Below are positions 47,201-55,050 of a stretch of 64,000 nt of DNA, piece by piece. Where the stretch lies: assembly GCF_001514125.1 (NCBI RefSeq), contig NZ_KQ948552.1, forward strand, positions 248,001-312,000, in the 5' to 3' direction. Position 1 is the stretch's first letter. Each line of letters opens with the position of its first letter. The DNA comes from Streptomyces longwoodensis. GTDB taxonomy: Bacteria; Actinomycetota; Actinomycetes; Streptomycetales; Streptomycetaceae. The position numbers were made by a program, and so were the translations under genes. The notes below the pieces were generated by a model. That model searched no databases. It saw only the letters and a list, made by a program, of their open reading frames with translations, and was not told the origin of the DNA.

Positions 47201-47754
47201 CCAACGCACCGAGCCCTGCGTCCCTCACCCAGATGGTCTCGGCGGGGGATGCTACCGGGGACGGCCGCACGGACTTCTTCGCCACCATGGGAGATGAGTT
47301 GTGGGCCTTCACCGGATACCACGGCGCCACCATCGACCAGGCGATTCGGCTGTCCTCAGTGTCCTGGACCGAGCGGGACATCGTTGACGTGGCGGACATC
47401 AGCGGCGATGGCGTGACGGACATGGTGTACCGCACCGATGTCTCTGGCCGGCTCCTCTTCCGAAAGGGCATAAAGGCGAGCAGCGGCGGCACCGACCTGA
47501 ACTCCCTGGCTGCCGCCGCCAACTCCGCCGACGGCGAGGACAGCGTCTACGGCGGCTCGGGCTGGGGCAGCAGCAACATCTACCTGCTGATCGGCACGCC
47601 AGACGCCAACGGCGACTCCATCCCCGACATCTGGACTGTCCACACCAATGGCACCGTACGGTTCTACCCCGGCAGCCGCACGGCCCTGTCGGGTTCCGGC
47701 ACAGAGATCATCGGGACGGTGAGCTACTGGAAAACCCGGATCGCCATCGGCTGA
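44239..47754 (+). CDS. secreted FG-GAP/VCBS-repeat protein with DNRLRE domain
   Basis: A 1,171-residue exported protein, ATG 44239 after GGGGGGAAGGGGAA. The N-terminal signal (TAAVLTAALAATGLTFIGL) is followed by a beta-rich region, then a Thr/Pro/Glu-rich linker at about residues 310-385. A DNRLRE-type adhesive domain comes next (YNGKGFNKGGTHEARVGF, SYFNIAFD), then a fibronectin-like segment, and finally at least five FG-GAP-like units near the C-terminus (DFTGDKMPDLMVV, GDGLQDLVVR, GDATGDGRTDFFA, DISGDGVTDMVY, DANGDSIPDIW). These Asp/Gly loops bind calcium in propeller folds. It is a natural partner for the divergent RHS protein, since the two types often occur side by side. Confidence 0.88.
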   Translation: MTRKERNRHGVPGRRTTAAVLTAALAATGLTFIGLRLDDSGSADAAGADQKPRPVTEADALTKAANTGKAVEVTALRTARSTTWARPDGFLAKKLYSSPIQAKVDGEWKPIDYDLQRTKAGWEPKATNARMVFSAGTKANGNASQAGDPPAIRSGDDRASRSVIHRISLVKGARTATAADTASPLVTLTVDGYTIQLTWPGPVPTPIIDGSRALYPEVFPGADLVLTADDEGFAQLLVLKDRTAAADPRARQLSYGLTSADLTFRLDPVTGVLSAENADGNEIAVSPTPLMWDSTGTPAVTDGAVGATAQPTTEESLQPSTPASGEPSGSAGPAEEPIETDEQGDTAPETLPPATDGPEPAVPESPLPTAPAEPTPAPSQTGSSATLSLSGLDGPSPDSRGELVEADLSGANWLLTPAPDFLTDPATKYPVFIDPSVKKHTQNWTTAYSRHPNATFYNGKGFNKGGTHEARVGFESDTWGTSRSYFNIAFDEDLKGTKITSAKLRMLETYSWSCSARSMSVHLTGAIDGHTNWKNAPKLYDGNKLASKSFAHGYKSGCRDAYETFDVRGAAQKRADQGKDSITFGLRAADENSQYAWKKFQANGDNAPVLELVYNRKPIVDAKSLDLGPDAKCTTTEPYVRMGSGNLMFTARGSDKDKNLDHLDFDLWPHGKWDTTGDLLGSTGNVSVGGDKDTALRTTSGFSTSKLTNGTLYSWRVRAVDDANASSAYMPPKTPCRFVLDTTAPKPPKVSSTDFPNADGDENGFGNDTEDSNWSEKKFGTAGSFTVRALNTDVVRYEYGFNSASYPFSLNRTSGTATSVSATLANAKPPTAGPNVLYVRAVDSAGNPSQPTKYFFYVSPRDQADSPGDFTGDKMPDLMVVTEAGNLSMYPSQASNDLTKGTGDLDYSMPGAYRANPDKDPNGDDLPPFVSAPSGHFKGALIAHNGDIYGGDGLQDLVVRLGDKLWVYPGDGYGAFNIDRRVEILLPSNAPSPASLTQMVSAGDATGDGRTDFFATMGDELWAFTGYHGATIDQAIRLSSVSWTERDIVDVADISGDGVTDMVYRTDVSGRLLFRKGIKASSGGTDLNSLAAAANSADGEDSVYGGSGWGSSNIYLLIGTPDANGDSIPDIWTVHTNGTVRFYPGSRTALSGSGTEIIGTVSYWKTRIAIG

Positions 47755-47769
47755 GGCTAGGGTCCGTCT

Positions 47770-47960
47770 TCAAACGGATCTTGCCCAGAGCAGGAATGAC
47801 GCGAGCGTGACCGCCGCTTCGTAGGAAGTGGCGGTCTTCTCGTATCTGGTGGCGATCCCGCGGAAGCCCTTGAGCCGGTTGAAGCAGCGCTCGATCGTGT
47901 TGCGCCGCCGGTAAGTCTCCCGCCGGATACGGCGCTGAAGGTGATCATGGCAATCCGGGC
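47770..47960 (-). pseudogene. IS5-family transposase remnant (C-terminal end)
   Basis: The stop at 47770 closes a frame whose last 50 or so residues read YRRRNTIERCFNRLKGF, then IATRYEKTA and LASFLLWARSV. This is the C-terminal signature of IS5-type DDE transposases, including the last catalytic Glu in NTIERCF. Upstream of about 47960 the frame loses all similarity, so the N-terminal part with the first two Asp residues is gone. The end at 47758-47775 (GGTCCGTCTTCAAACGGA) may be the old terminal repeat. It marks mobile-element activity just after the FG-GAP gene. Confidence 0.8.
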
Positions 47961-48174
47961 CGGGCGGTGGGGGTGTCGGGAGCGTGGCCAGGACGCAGAC
48001 CCTCGTAGCGTGCTCCCCTAGTCCAGGATGCCGAGCGCAGTGTCCGGCCAGCCGTGGACGCACGCCGGGACCTTCTGGCGCACTGCTGCCGGGTTGCCGG
48101 GCGATACCGGCCGCTCTTGGGCTGCAGCCCAGCACTCGCCCCTGTGCACCGCAGGGGCGGCTGACCGTGCTGGC

Positions 48175-48345
48175 TTACGCCTGTGTATGTCGGGGTTCGA
48201 AGTTGCCTGAGCCTTTGCGGCTGCGGATGAAGTTGTTCACGGTCTCGCGGTACCAGTGGTACTCGAGGACGCGGGGCTTCTTGCCGTCGTCGGGGGTGCG
48301 GTCGGCGAAGGGGATCTGTCCTCGCTGGTGTGCGGGCAAGATGTC
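48175..48345 (-). pseudogene. C-terminal fragment of an unidentified gene
   Basis: About 55 codons with strong Streptomyces codon bias end at the stop at 48175; the tail has VLEYHWYRETVNNFIRSRK. The frame upstream beyond about 48345 runs antisense through a different coding fragment and loses its character. I do not recognise the protein. It appears to be the tail of a gene cut at the junction near 48340. Confidence 0.45.
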
Positions 48346-48835
48346 GGGGCTGTGGTCGGGCAGGCCGGTCTCGGTTCGGCTGGATGACCTCGAGGTGATC
48401 TGCACGGTGCTGGGCTGCCAGCCGTGCGACCTGCTGCACCGGGAACAGGCCCCGGCCTGCGCTGCACCACCGGCCCACAATCGGCAGACGGCCCCCCAGG
48501 TGGCCCCCCAGGCGGAACCCGCAGCCACCTCGGCCGCCGCGGCGGTACCGGTCGAAGGCGTCGCCTGCTCTCGCACTGGGTGCGGCGCGGTGCACAGCGC
48601 ACCGGCGTCCGTGTCTGGCCCCGCCCGGCCTGCATGCCCGGAGCAGGACCGGCCCGCAGGTCCGGAGCCGGACTGCGGATGCTCGTCGCCGAGCCGGCCG
48701 CATGACGCCTGTCCGCCGCCGTCTTCAGGCGCGCAGGATGCCGTTGCCGCCCGTACGCGCCCGCTGGCGCCTAGGGGATCGGCCGGTGTGCCCTCCCCGC
48801 GCTGGCGGGTGCAGCGGCCGGAGCCGCCGGCATGA
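48341..48835 (+). pseudogene. XRE-type regulator, N-terminally truncated
   Basis: From about 48341 the plus strand encodes LWSGRPVSVRLDDLEVICTV, then LGCQPCDLL, the last helices of a Cro/CI-type helix-turn-helix domain, followed by a long Pro/Ala/Cys-rich tail to the stop at 48835. The first half of the HTH is missing; upstream sequence belongs to another fragment on the other strand. The stop overlaps the ATG of the next gene (ATGA), as in the intact two-gene arrangement of HTH protein plus zinc-ribbon recombinase that I associate with Streptomyces mobile loci. Confidence 0.65.
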
Positions 48836-50600
48836 GCACCCAGCCGCAGACGATGTGCTGTGTCTGCGCGGTGCGGCCCGTGGCGATGGCGCGGGTGGAG
48901 TTCTGTTTCACCTGCTGGCCGGGCGGCCCTGTCACTCCGCCGCCTGGCCTGCGGTGCGGCTCGCGCAGCCTGTATTACGCCTCGGGGCTGTGCCAGCACT
49001 GCCATCCTTCGGCGATCCCGCCGCCGGATGCGTGCCGCAACTGTGGTGCCTGGGGGGCGAGGCGGCATTTGAAGTGGCTGTGCAAGGGCTGCAAAGGCTG
49101 GTGCCGTACCCATCCCCGGCGCGGGGCCTGCTGCCTGTGCGGGCACGACAGTGTCCTGGATCCTGAGGGGCTGTGCCGGCTGTGCCGCAAGCAGGCCGCT
49201 CTCTACCGCGCCACCTACGGTGTGCACGTCCCGCTGGAGGAGACCAGCCGCGGCTGGCAGCAGCTGTTCATCGCGGACCTGTTCACCCGCAACGGCGCCC
49301 CAGACCACGCGCCGGGTGCCCCGGCCGTCCCTGCGTACCGTCGGCCGCCCCCTCCTCTTGCCCGCAGCAGCCGCCCCCGCCCGCGCCGCTGCTGGGTTTC
49401 ACTCAGCTGCTGCTGTTCGAAACCGCGCGCACCCTGCGCCCGCGCGGTGTCGCCGAGCTCACCGCCCGCGCCGATCCCCGCCTCGCCAACTGGGCGGAGC
49501 AGTTCACCACCGCACAGGCCCGGCAGCTTGGCTGGAGTCCGGCCACCATGGGGCAGGTGAGGACTGGGGTGCGCTGGCCGCGCAGCAGCCGGAGCACCCC
49601 GGTCACCATCATGCTCGGTTTCCAGAGCGCCCCCGGCGCTCTCATCGCCGCCAACGACACCACTGTGCTGGCCCTGGCCGGCCTGCCGGTCACCCATGCC
49701 CGGACCGTTCTGGCCGACGCGGGCCTGCTCACCGACGACCGCCTGCCCGCCGTCATCCTCTGGGCGCGCCGACGCCTGCGTGATCTGCCCGCGGCGATCC
49801 GCACCGAGATGGACACCTGGGTCCACATCACCCTGAACGGCCAGGACACCCCGCCCCGGCGCAGGCCACGCACTGCCATCACGGCCCGCGCCTACGTGGC
49901 CTGGGCCCTTCCGGCCCTGACCCACTGGGTGGCGGCCGGACGGCAGTCCCTGCGCGAGATCACCCCCGACGACGTCCGCGCAGCCCTGCCCGAAAACCCC
50001 ACCGCTCGCTCCCTGATGGGCCGGGCGCTGCGCTCCATCTTCTCCCTGCTCAAAGCCCAGAAACTGACCTTCACCGACCCCACCCGCGGCATCAGCACAG
50101 GAGGCGTACCCGGGAAAATCCCCCTGCCCGTGCCCACCGACGACATCCGCCAGGCCCTCACCTCACCCCAGCCCGCCCGAGCCCTGCTCACCGCCCTGAT
50201 CGCCTTCCACGGCCTGACTTCCCGGCACCTGCAGCACCTGCACCTCACCCACCTCGACCACGCCCATCTCACCGTGAACGACCGCTCCATCCCCCTCGCT
50301 GCTCCCGTCATGCAGCGCATGACGGCTTACCTGGAGTACCGCTCGCAGCGCTGGCCGGCCACCACCAATCCGCATCTGTTCATCCACTTGCGCACCGCCG
50401 CCAGTGACCAGCCGGTCGGACCGCTGTGGATCAACCGCACCCTGGGGCCCGCCCTGACCCCCCGCCGGCTGCGCGAGGACCGCTACCTCGACGAAGCCCG
50501 TGCCACCGCAGGAGATGCCAAAGCCCTTGCTCTCCTGTTCGGCCTCGGCACCAAAGCCGCTCAGCGCTATACACGGACCTTTCACCCCCCGTCGCTGTGA
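48832..50600 (+). pseudogene. zinc-ribbon plus tyrosine-recombinase-like protein, frameshifted near 49350
   Basis: The first frame (ATG 48832) encodes a cysteine-dense N-terminal half with at least seven CxxC pairs (MCCVCAV, CQHC, CRNC, CKGC, CCLC, CRLC). Between about 49346 and 49375 the reading must move by -1 (or +2) into the frame that runs to the stop at 50600. That frame has LLGFTQLLLFE, a SAM-like helical part and a catalytic-like C-terminus (TPRRLREDRYLDEARA and AAQRYTRTFHP, with an Arg and a terminal Tyr). The full product would be about 590 residues. The C-rich slip region shows no clear slippery heptamer. It is probably a recombinase of a degraded mobile locus. Confidence 0.7.
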
Positions 50601-51245
50601 AGAGCCCGCAGTGTCGTGCAGGGCGCGGCAGGCACCAGACGTTGCCTGGCTGCAGGCAAGGAAGCCCGGCCCTCACACACCTCAGTGGGCGGCTTGTGGC
50701 GGGATCTGCAACTGGATTGTCAGCACAGTGCGCCGCAGCCGTGTTTGGCGCGGTCGATTGTCGGTGGGGGCGTGTATCGTTCGCTGGCTCCGCTCTCGGG
50801 CCGTCCCGAGATGGGCTGGCGGTATGTGAACCCCCGGCAAATCCCCTCAAAAACCGCTGGACGTACGTCCGGCAACCCACCCGGACGAGTGTGTGATGTC
50901 AGTCACGTCTGCTTGGTGAAAATGGGGAACTATTAGCGCGTTTTCCAATGTCTACCAGCGTGCTTTTGCGTACTGGGTGCTTGTTGCGCCTCGATCAACA
51001 TGTGGGTACCTGTCGCATGAGCACAGGAAGGCAAGGCATAGTGGGGACATCACCTCCGCTGCATGTGACTGGCCTCACAAAGGTTCCGTTCTACTTGCGT
51101 ACGTGGTGGTAACCGCATTCGGACATAAGAAGAGCCCCACCCGTCGCCCGCGAAGCAACCAGGTGGAGCTCTTCTTCGCACACCGTGTGCAGGCGGCCGA
51201 CCTGTTCAGTCGGTCAGGCCCCGGCCGTCAGGTCGGGGCTTTCCG
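50601..51245. other. 645-bp region without a supported gene
   Basis: It contains remnants with poor codon bias. The interval 50820-51120 is AT-richer than the flanks. It also holds the long inverted repeat at 51127-51176 listed separately, and a 31-codon open frame at 51017-51112 that ends in two Trp codons but uses rare codons and has no ribosome site. Confidence 0.5.
51127..51176. terminator. long inverted repeat, terminator or attenuator-like
   Basis: AAGAAGAGCCCCACC (51127-51141) pairs with GGTGGAGCTCTTCTT (51162-51176), 14 of 15 positions, around a 20-nt loop. With A residues on one side and TTCTT on the other it would act as a terminator in both directions. The nearest converging gene is the small minus-strand gene at 51246. 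Confidence 0.65.
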
Positions 51246-51374
51246 CTACCAGGGCCAGTTCCACACGATCTCGTAGATCGCGCGGACCAGGAGCCCCAGC
51301 CACCGGGTGGCCGGTTCGGGCCGGTCCCGCTTGCTGCAGCACAGGCAGTGCCCCGACTTGTCCAGCTCGGTCAT
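51246..51374 (-). CDS. small CxxC peptide
   Basis: ATG 51374 is preceded by GAGAGGG at good spacing and encodes 42 residues: an N-terminal GHCLCCSKRD cysteine motif and a C-terminal hydrophobic, Trp-rich helix (LLVRAIYEIVWNW). It may be a membrane-associated small protein. A hairpin follows downstream at 51127-51176. The family is unknown; support comes from the ribosome site and terminator. Confidence 0.5.
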   Translation of the reverse strand: MTELDKSGHCLCCSKRDRPEPATRWLGLLVRAIYEIVWNWPW

Positions 51375-52106
51375 CGGGACCCTCTCCCCATCTCCTCTGG
51401 AGGCTGCGGATTTCGCAGCTCCGCGGTAGCCCACAGCCTTCGTGGACCCCGCGCGGGGCAGTCCACGCGTGTGCACAGGCCCAGGGGTTAAGGGGGTGAT
51501 GCGACCTTACCGGAGCGCAACGGATCCCGAATCACGCCAACATCCGCACTAGCAGAACCGGATGCCACACCTCGTGACATCCTGAGCGGTCGCATACCTA
51601 CCGGCCGTCAAGCTCAGGTGAAGCTCAACTCTCTCAGCAGGGAATTTGTCTGACGGTACGTCTTGAAGGCTGTGGCAGTTCCGACGATCAACGTGCCGAA
51701 GCTCACACCCGGAGCGCGCAACGCGGAAAAACGCGCCCCCCACGCACTCCCGTACACGCCCCACCGGCAGTGACACACCGTCACCAAAGCGCGGCTCGCC
51801 GCACCGACCGCCGCCCTCCTGCCCCGCGCAGCACATGAACGACGCACAAGCCGCCGGCTCGCTCACCCGCCACGAGCCTGGGAGATCAGTCGCGCATCCG
51901 GTCCGACCAAGAGCCCCGGGGAGGAAAAGCATCCCCGGGGCCCGGCATATGGAGTCGTGGTCTTCAACGACGGCGGGACGAGGCCGTCACGCTCTGGGCA
52001 CCGAGTGCCCCACCTGCCGCAGCCAGTCCTGCTCGCCCTGGTCGCACCAGCGCCCAGAGCTGATTGTCAGACCCTGATGACAGAGTTGAAGGTGCCGGCG
52101 AAGGGA
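51375..52106. other. 730-bp region with no convincing gene
   Basis: Open frames here have weak third-position bias and no recognisable domains. A perfect terminator hairpin lies at 51913-51941. The rest looks like eroded island DNA. Confidence 0.5.
51913..51941. terminator. perfect GC hairpin downstream of the 2H phosphoesterase gene
   Basis: GCCCCGGGGA (51913-51922) and TCCCCGGGGC (51932-51941) are perfect 10-bp arms with a 9-nt loop. It is a likely terminator for the minus-strand gene that ends at 52107. Confidence 0.75.
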
Positions 52107-52643
52107 TCACCGGAGCGCGAACGACGCCCGCTGCTGCCACCTTGTTCCGTCGTGGACCAGCAGATCGACCGACGACACACTGGCAGTGACGGGAAGCCGG
52201 CTGCGAAGGTCGGCCTCGGCCTCCTCAAGCACGGCATCGTCCTGCCCCTGGGCGATGGTCAGATGCGGGATGACCTCGTCGAACCGCCCGCCGAACGGCG
52301 GGGTCTCCGGCCACCGGTCCGTGATCGCCTCGGTGAGCCGACGGAACGGGATGTCCGGTTCGGGGACGAGATACAAGATCCCCGGGAATCGCCCGCAGTG
52401 CTCGAACCGCGTCTCGAAGGACCGGTGACGCCCAATCACTTCTCCGATGACAGCACAAGCCTCGTGGTCGACGCGACTCTCGTCGAGGAACGGAAAGAGG
52501 ACGGTGACATGGGCCGGAACACCCGCACGGGCTGACGGGTCCAGCCGGTCACGCCACGCTCGAACAACAGGTTCTGCCTCGGGGATCCTCACGATGAGTC
52601 CCGACCGCCCTGCTTGAAACTCACCGGAGTCGTCGCCTGCCAT
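52107..52643 (-). CDS. 2'-5' RNA ligase family protein (2H phosphoesterase)
   Basis: A 178-residue protein with the two HxTx motifs that define the family: HVTVLFPF and HLTIAQG, about 75 residues apart, each giving one catalytic His and Thr. 2H enzymes cleave or form 2'-5' and cyclic phosphodiester bonds in RNA or nucleotides. The length matches the short bacterial class. No RNA-repair partner is adjacent. It stands alone inside the island. Confidence 0.88.
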   Translation of the reverse strand: MAGDDSGEFQAGRSGLIVRIPEAEPVVRAWRDRLDPSARAGVPAHVTVLFPFLDESRVDHEACAVIGEVIGRHRSFETRFEHCGRFPGILYLVPEPDIPFRRLTEAITDRWPETPPFGGRFDEVIPHLTIAQGQDDAVLEEAEADLRSRLPVTASVSSVDLLVHDGTRWQQRASFALR

Positions 52644-52741
52644 CGCACATAAGTATCAGCGAGCCCAGAACGGCAGCGACCGGATTACGGTCGCGAGCGG
52701 TTGAACCCGCGGCCGACACCTGACTCGACCCTCGCTCAGGT

Positions 52742-52828
52742 GGGGCCAATCGACTCGTTCACGACGAGTACCCAAGATCGCTAATCGGGGCCAGCGGAGT
52801 CGTTCCTCTGCGGCCAGTGGACTCGTTC
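52742..52828. repeat. three 19-bp imperfect direct repeats
   Basis: GGGGCCAATCGACTCGTTC (52742-52760), GGGGCCAGCGGAGTCGTTC (52787-52805) and GCGGCCAGTGGACTCGTTC (52810-52828) share the core GGCCA..G..TCGTTC. Multiple repeats of this length are typical of IS21-type element ends, but no istA or istB is present. They lie in a 291-bp gap that otherwise holds no gene. Confidence 0.75.
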
Positions 52829-52934
52829 GAAGCCATTGGGCTGTGTGCTGAGTCGGTGTGCTTCGTTAGGTGGAGTGGCTTTTGGCGACCTGTGGTCAGT
52901 GTTTCTAAGTGGTGATCAGGTTTGTTGAGCGTTC

Positions 52935-53543
52935 CTATGCGCTGGTTGTGGTGTTGGTGGGGTGGTTGAGCCAGTACAGGGCGGTGTCCATGTCTCGTGC
53001 GGTCCAGTGGCCGATCGGGGCTGGAGTGGCGGCCAGGAGTCGGTCGATCGCGTCTATGTAGCGGCGGTAGCGGCCGGGTGCGTGGCTGAGGGGGATGCCG
53101 AGGGTGAGCAGTCCGCTGTGGGCTCGCTGATCGTAGACGGCCATGCGTTCCGGTGCGGCTGCCGTGAGGATGGCGGACGCGAGGGCGTCACCGGTGCGGA
53201 AACCCGGTAGTGAGGCCAGGGCGGCTCGGCCAGCTTGTGCTGCCGAGCTGCGGTTGCGAGTGGTGTCCCGAACGGCGGCCGTGGCTGCGGCGGTTGCGCA
53301 GCGTACGTCGGCGTCCGCGAGCGCCATGAGTTCAGAGGCCCAGGGCGTATCGGCTCGGAGTCGCTTCCACATCAGCAGCGCTCCGATATCGGCTTTGCCG
53401 ATGTCCCCGCACTCGCGTGCGCGTTGGGTTACCTGGTGCAGCGTCTCGTCGTAGTGAGGGCTGACGGTGTCGGTGTAGGCCTGGTGGGCGGAGGCGAGGC
53501 GCTGCCATTGCTCGGGTCCGAGGGCGAACGGATTGTCTGTCAT
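52935..53543 (-). CDS. hypothetical protein, helix-hairpin-helix glycosylase-like
   Basis: A 202-residue, alpha-helical, alanine-rich protein. The middle has GKADIGALLMWKRLRADTPW. The segment SLPGFRTGDALASAILTAAA, followed by AVYDQRAHSGL, resembles the HhH-GPD region of DNA glycosylase-like proteins (LPG hairpin followed by a V-x-D-x-R strand). I cannot see a firm catalytic set. The ATG is at 53543. A truncated gene lies just upstream on the same strand. Confidence 0.65.
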   Translation of the reverse strand: MTDNPFALGPEQWQRLASAHQAYTDTVSPHYDETLHQVTQRARECGDIGKADIGALLMWKRLRADTPWASELMALADADVRCATAAATAAVRDTTRNRSSAAQAGRAALASLPGFRTGDALASAILTAAAPERMAVYDQRAHSGLLTLGIPLSHAPGRYRRYIDAIDRLLAATPAPIGHWTARDMDTALYWLNHPTNTTTSA

Positions 53544-53584
53544 GGCTTGCTACTCCGTCTTGTGGAGGGCCCGGTCGGGGGTGG

Positions 53585-53779
53585 TCAGCCGCTGATGGGG
53601 GTATTGCCGCGGTGTTCGCGGAGTGCTTGGAGGATGCGTGCCCGGTGTTCGTCCAGGGAGTTGTCGAGAGCTGCTGCGGGGAGGTCGAGGAGTGGGCCGA
53701 GGCGGCTATACAGCACTTCGAGGCCGATGAGGGCGTCGAGGCTTTGCAGGGTGTCGCTTTCGATGACGGGAAACGGCAC
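53585..53779 (-). pseudogene. fragment of a hypothetical gene at the island boundary
   Basis: A 64-codon frame (GTG 53779) with helical content (SLDALIGLEVLYSRLGPLLD, then RARILQALREHRG) and no ribosome site. It stops 41 bp before the start of the 52935-53543 gene and begins only 46 bp from the cbtA stop. It is probably the 3' part of a gene whose 5' end was lost at the island edge near 53.8 kb. Confidence 0.45.
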
Positions 53780-53825
53780 TCGGTCGGGTGGGAGGAGTAC
53801 GGCGAGCAGGTCGAGCGGGGTCCGC

Positions 53826-54578
53826 TCAGCGCGCGGCCGGGACCGTGCGGCCGCCCGCGGTCGTCGCCGGTCCGGGGTTCAGCAGGCGTTCCGCCAGTTC
53901 GCCGAAGAGCAGGCCGAAGCCGGCCCACAGGACGGACTGGATGGCCAGCGCGGACAGCCGGAACCGCCACAGCAGGGCGGCCGGGAAGTCCCGGGGCACC
54001 TCATTGACGACCGGCAGGAACGCGAAGGCCACGCCGACGGCGACGGCGAACGCGGCCACCGCGGTGACGGTCGCCCACCAGGTGCCCAGACCGGGTGCGA
54101 GGCGCTTGCCCAGGAGGGTGGCCGCGACCGCGAGGAGGACGCTGAGCAGCATCATCAGGAAGTACAGCGTGGTCCGCTTGCCGATGGTGTCGGGGTCGCC
54201 GACCGACGGCGGGTTGGCCGGGTACTTCAGGAACGGCACGACGTAGACGGCGAGCAGGGCGCAGCCGGACAGCAGCAGCGCGGTGGCCCGCGGGCCGAAG
54301 CGGCCCACGCGGCCCAGCGCGAAGCAGTACGCGAGCGCGGCGATCCCGCCGAAGGCGACCCCGTAGACGAGGACGCCGGTGGCGAGGCCGGCGGTGGACT
54401 GCAGCGAGCGGGAGACGACTTCCACCTCGTGCTCGTGGGAGTGGCCGTCCTCGAAGGCGATCGCCCGGTCGACGCTCGGCTCACCGAGGAGGTAGGCGGC
54501 GACGAGGGCGAGCACGCCGGCGGCGAGGCCGGCGAGCATGCCCCGCACGAGGAGGTTCCTTACCGTTGCGGAGTTCAT
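53826..54578 (-). CDS. cbtA: CbtA family cobalt transporter subunit
   Basis: A 250-residue membrane protein with about six hydrophobic helices. An N-terminal histidine-rich loop (EDGHSHEHEVEVVSRSLQST) after the first helix is the probable metal site. FLKYPANPPSVGDPDTIGKR is highly characteristic of CbtA. It imports cobalt together with CbtB, whose gene ends 22 bp upstream. Both are under the cobalamin riboswitch, so they shut down when B12 is plentiful. Confidence 0.93.
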   Translation of the reverse strand: MNSATVRNLLVRGMLAGLAAGVLALVAAYLLGEPSVDRAIAFEDGHSHEHEVEVVSRSLQSTAGLATGVLVYGVAFGGIAALAYCFALGRVGRFGPRATALLLSGCALLAVYVVPFLKYPANPPSVGDPDTIGKRTTLYFLMMLLSVLLAVAATLLGKRLAPGLGTWWATVTAVAAFAVAVGVAFAFLPVVNEVPRDFPAALLWRFRLSALAIQSVLWAGFGLLFGELAERLLNPGPATTAGGRTVPAAR

Positions 54579-54600
54579 GGGCGGTGCGGCGTCCCCCGGG

Positions 54601-54822
54601 TCAGTGGCAGGGGAAGCCGAGCAGGTGGCGGGCGTCGTGCACCCACTCGTGGACGTCCGTGCCGTTGACCACGGAGGTGGCGCCCTGTTCGGCGCCGACG
54701 AAGTAGAGCAGGACCAGCATCAGGACGCCGAAGAAGACCGCCCAGGGCGCGATGGCCCTCAGGGGCAGCCTGGCGGGAACGGCGGGGGTGTTGGCTGTCG
54801 GCGGTGCGACGGTCTGCGCCAT
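54601..54822 (-). CDS. cbtB: CbtB cobalt transporter subunit
   Basis: A 73-residue protein, ATG 54822 with AGGAGG 8 nt upstream. It has one membrane helix (WAVFFGVLMLVLLYFVGAEQ) and the family's metal-binding C-terminus HEWVHDARHLLGFPCH. It is the small partner of CbtA, first in the operon and directly behind the riboswitch. Confidence 0.93.
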   Translation of the reverse strand: MAQTVAPPTANTPAVPARLPLRAIAPWAVFFGVLMLVLLYFVGAEQGATSVVNGTDVHEWVHDARHLLGFPCH

Positions 54823-54836
54823 GGCAGAACCTCCTC

Positions 54837-54990
54837 GGGGAGCTCGCGTCCCCACTCGGTGGTGCAGTGGACGACGGCCACGGGTCTGACTCGCGCGCCC
54901 CCTGAGGGAGGTGCGCACACAGTGGCGCGACCGTGCCGGGTTCCCACCGGCTTCCGTCTCGCCGTCGTCGATTCGGACGAACCGTACCGC
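54837..54990 (-). promoter_or_regulatory. cobalamin riboswitch controlling cbtBA
   Basis: Read on the minus strand the leader contains the conserved cobalamin elements in order: GCCGGTGGGAACCCGGC (54951-54935), GCCACTGTG (54926-54918) and GAGTCAGACC (54892-54883). A downstream stem, GGGGACGCGAGCTCCCC (54853-54837), lies next to the AGGAGG site of cbtB and would act as the expression platform, blocking translation or ending transcription when adenosylcobalamin is bound. The outer limits are approximate. Confidence 0.93.
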
Positions 54991-55050
54991 GTGACGCGCA
55001 CATGGCCAAGACCGCCTCCCCCGCGAGGCCCCGGTAGGCGGGGGGCGCCC

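Noticed and set aside
49346-49375. Programmed -1 frameshift in the zinc-ribbon recombinase
   Set aside because: The C-rich stretch contains no good X-XXY-YYZ heptamer, so mutation or sequencing error is more likely than programmed recoding.
51549-51932. 127-codon minus-strand frame in the empty island stretch
   Set aside because: Third-position G+C is only moderate, there is no recognisable domain, and a terminator hairpin lies at its upstream end.
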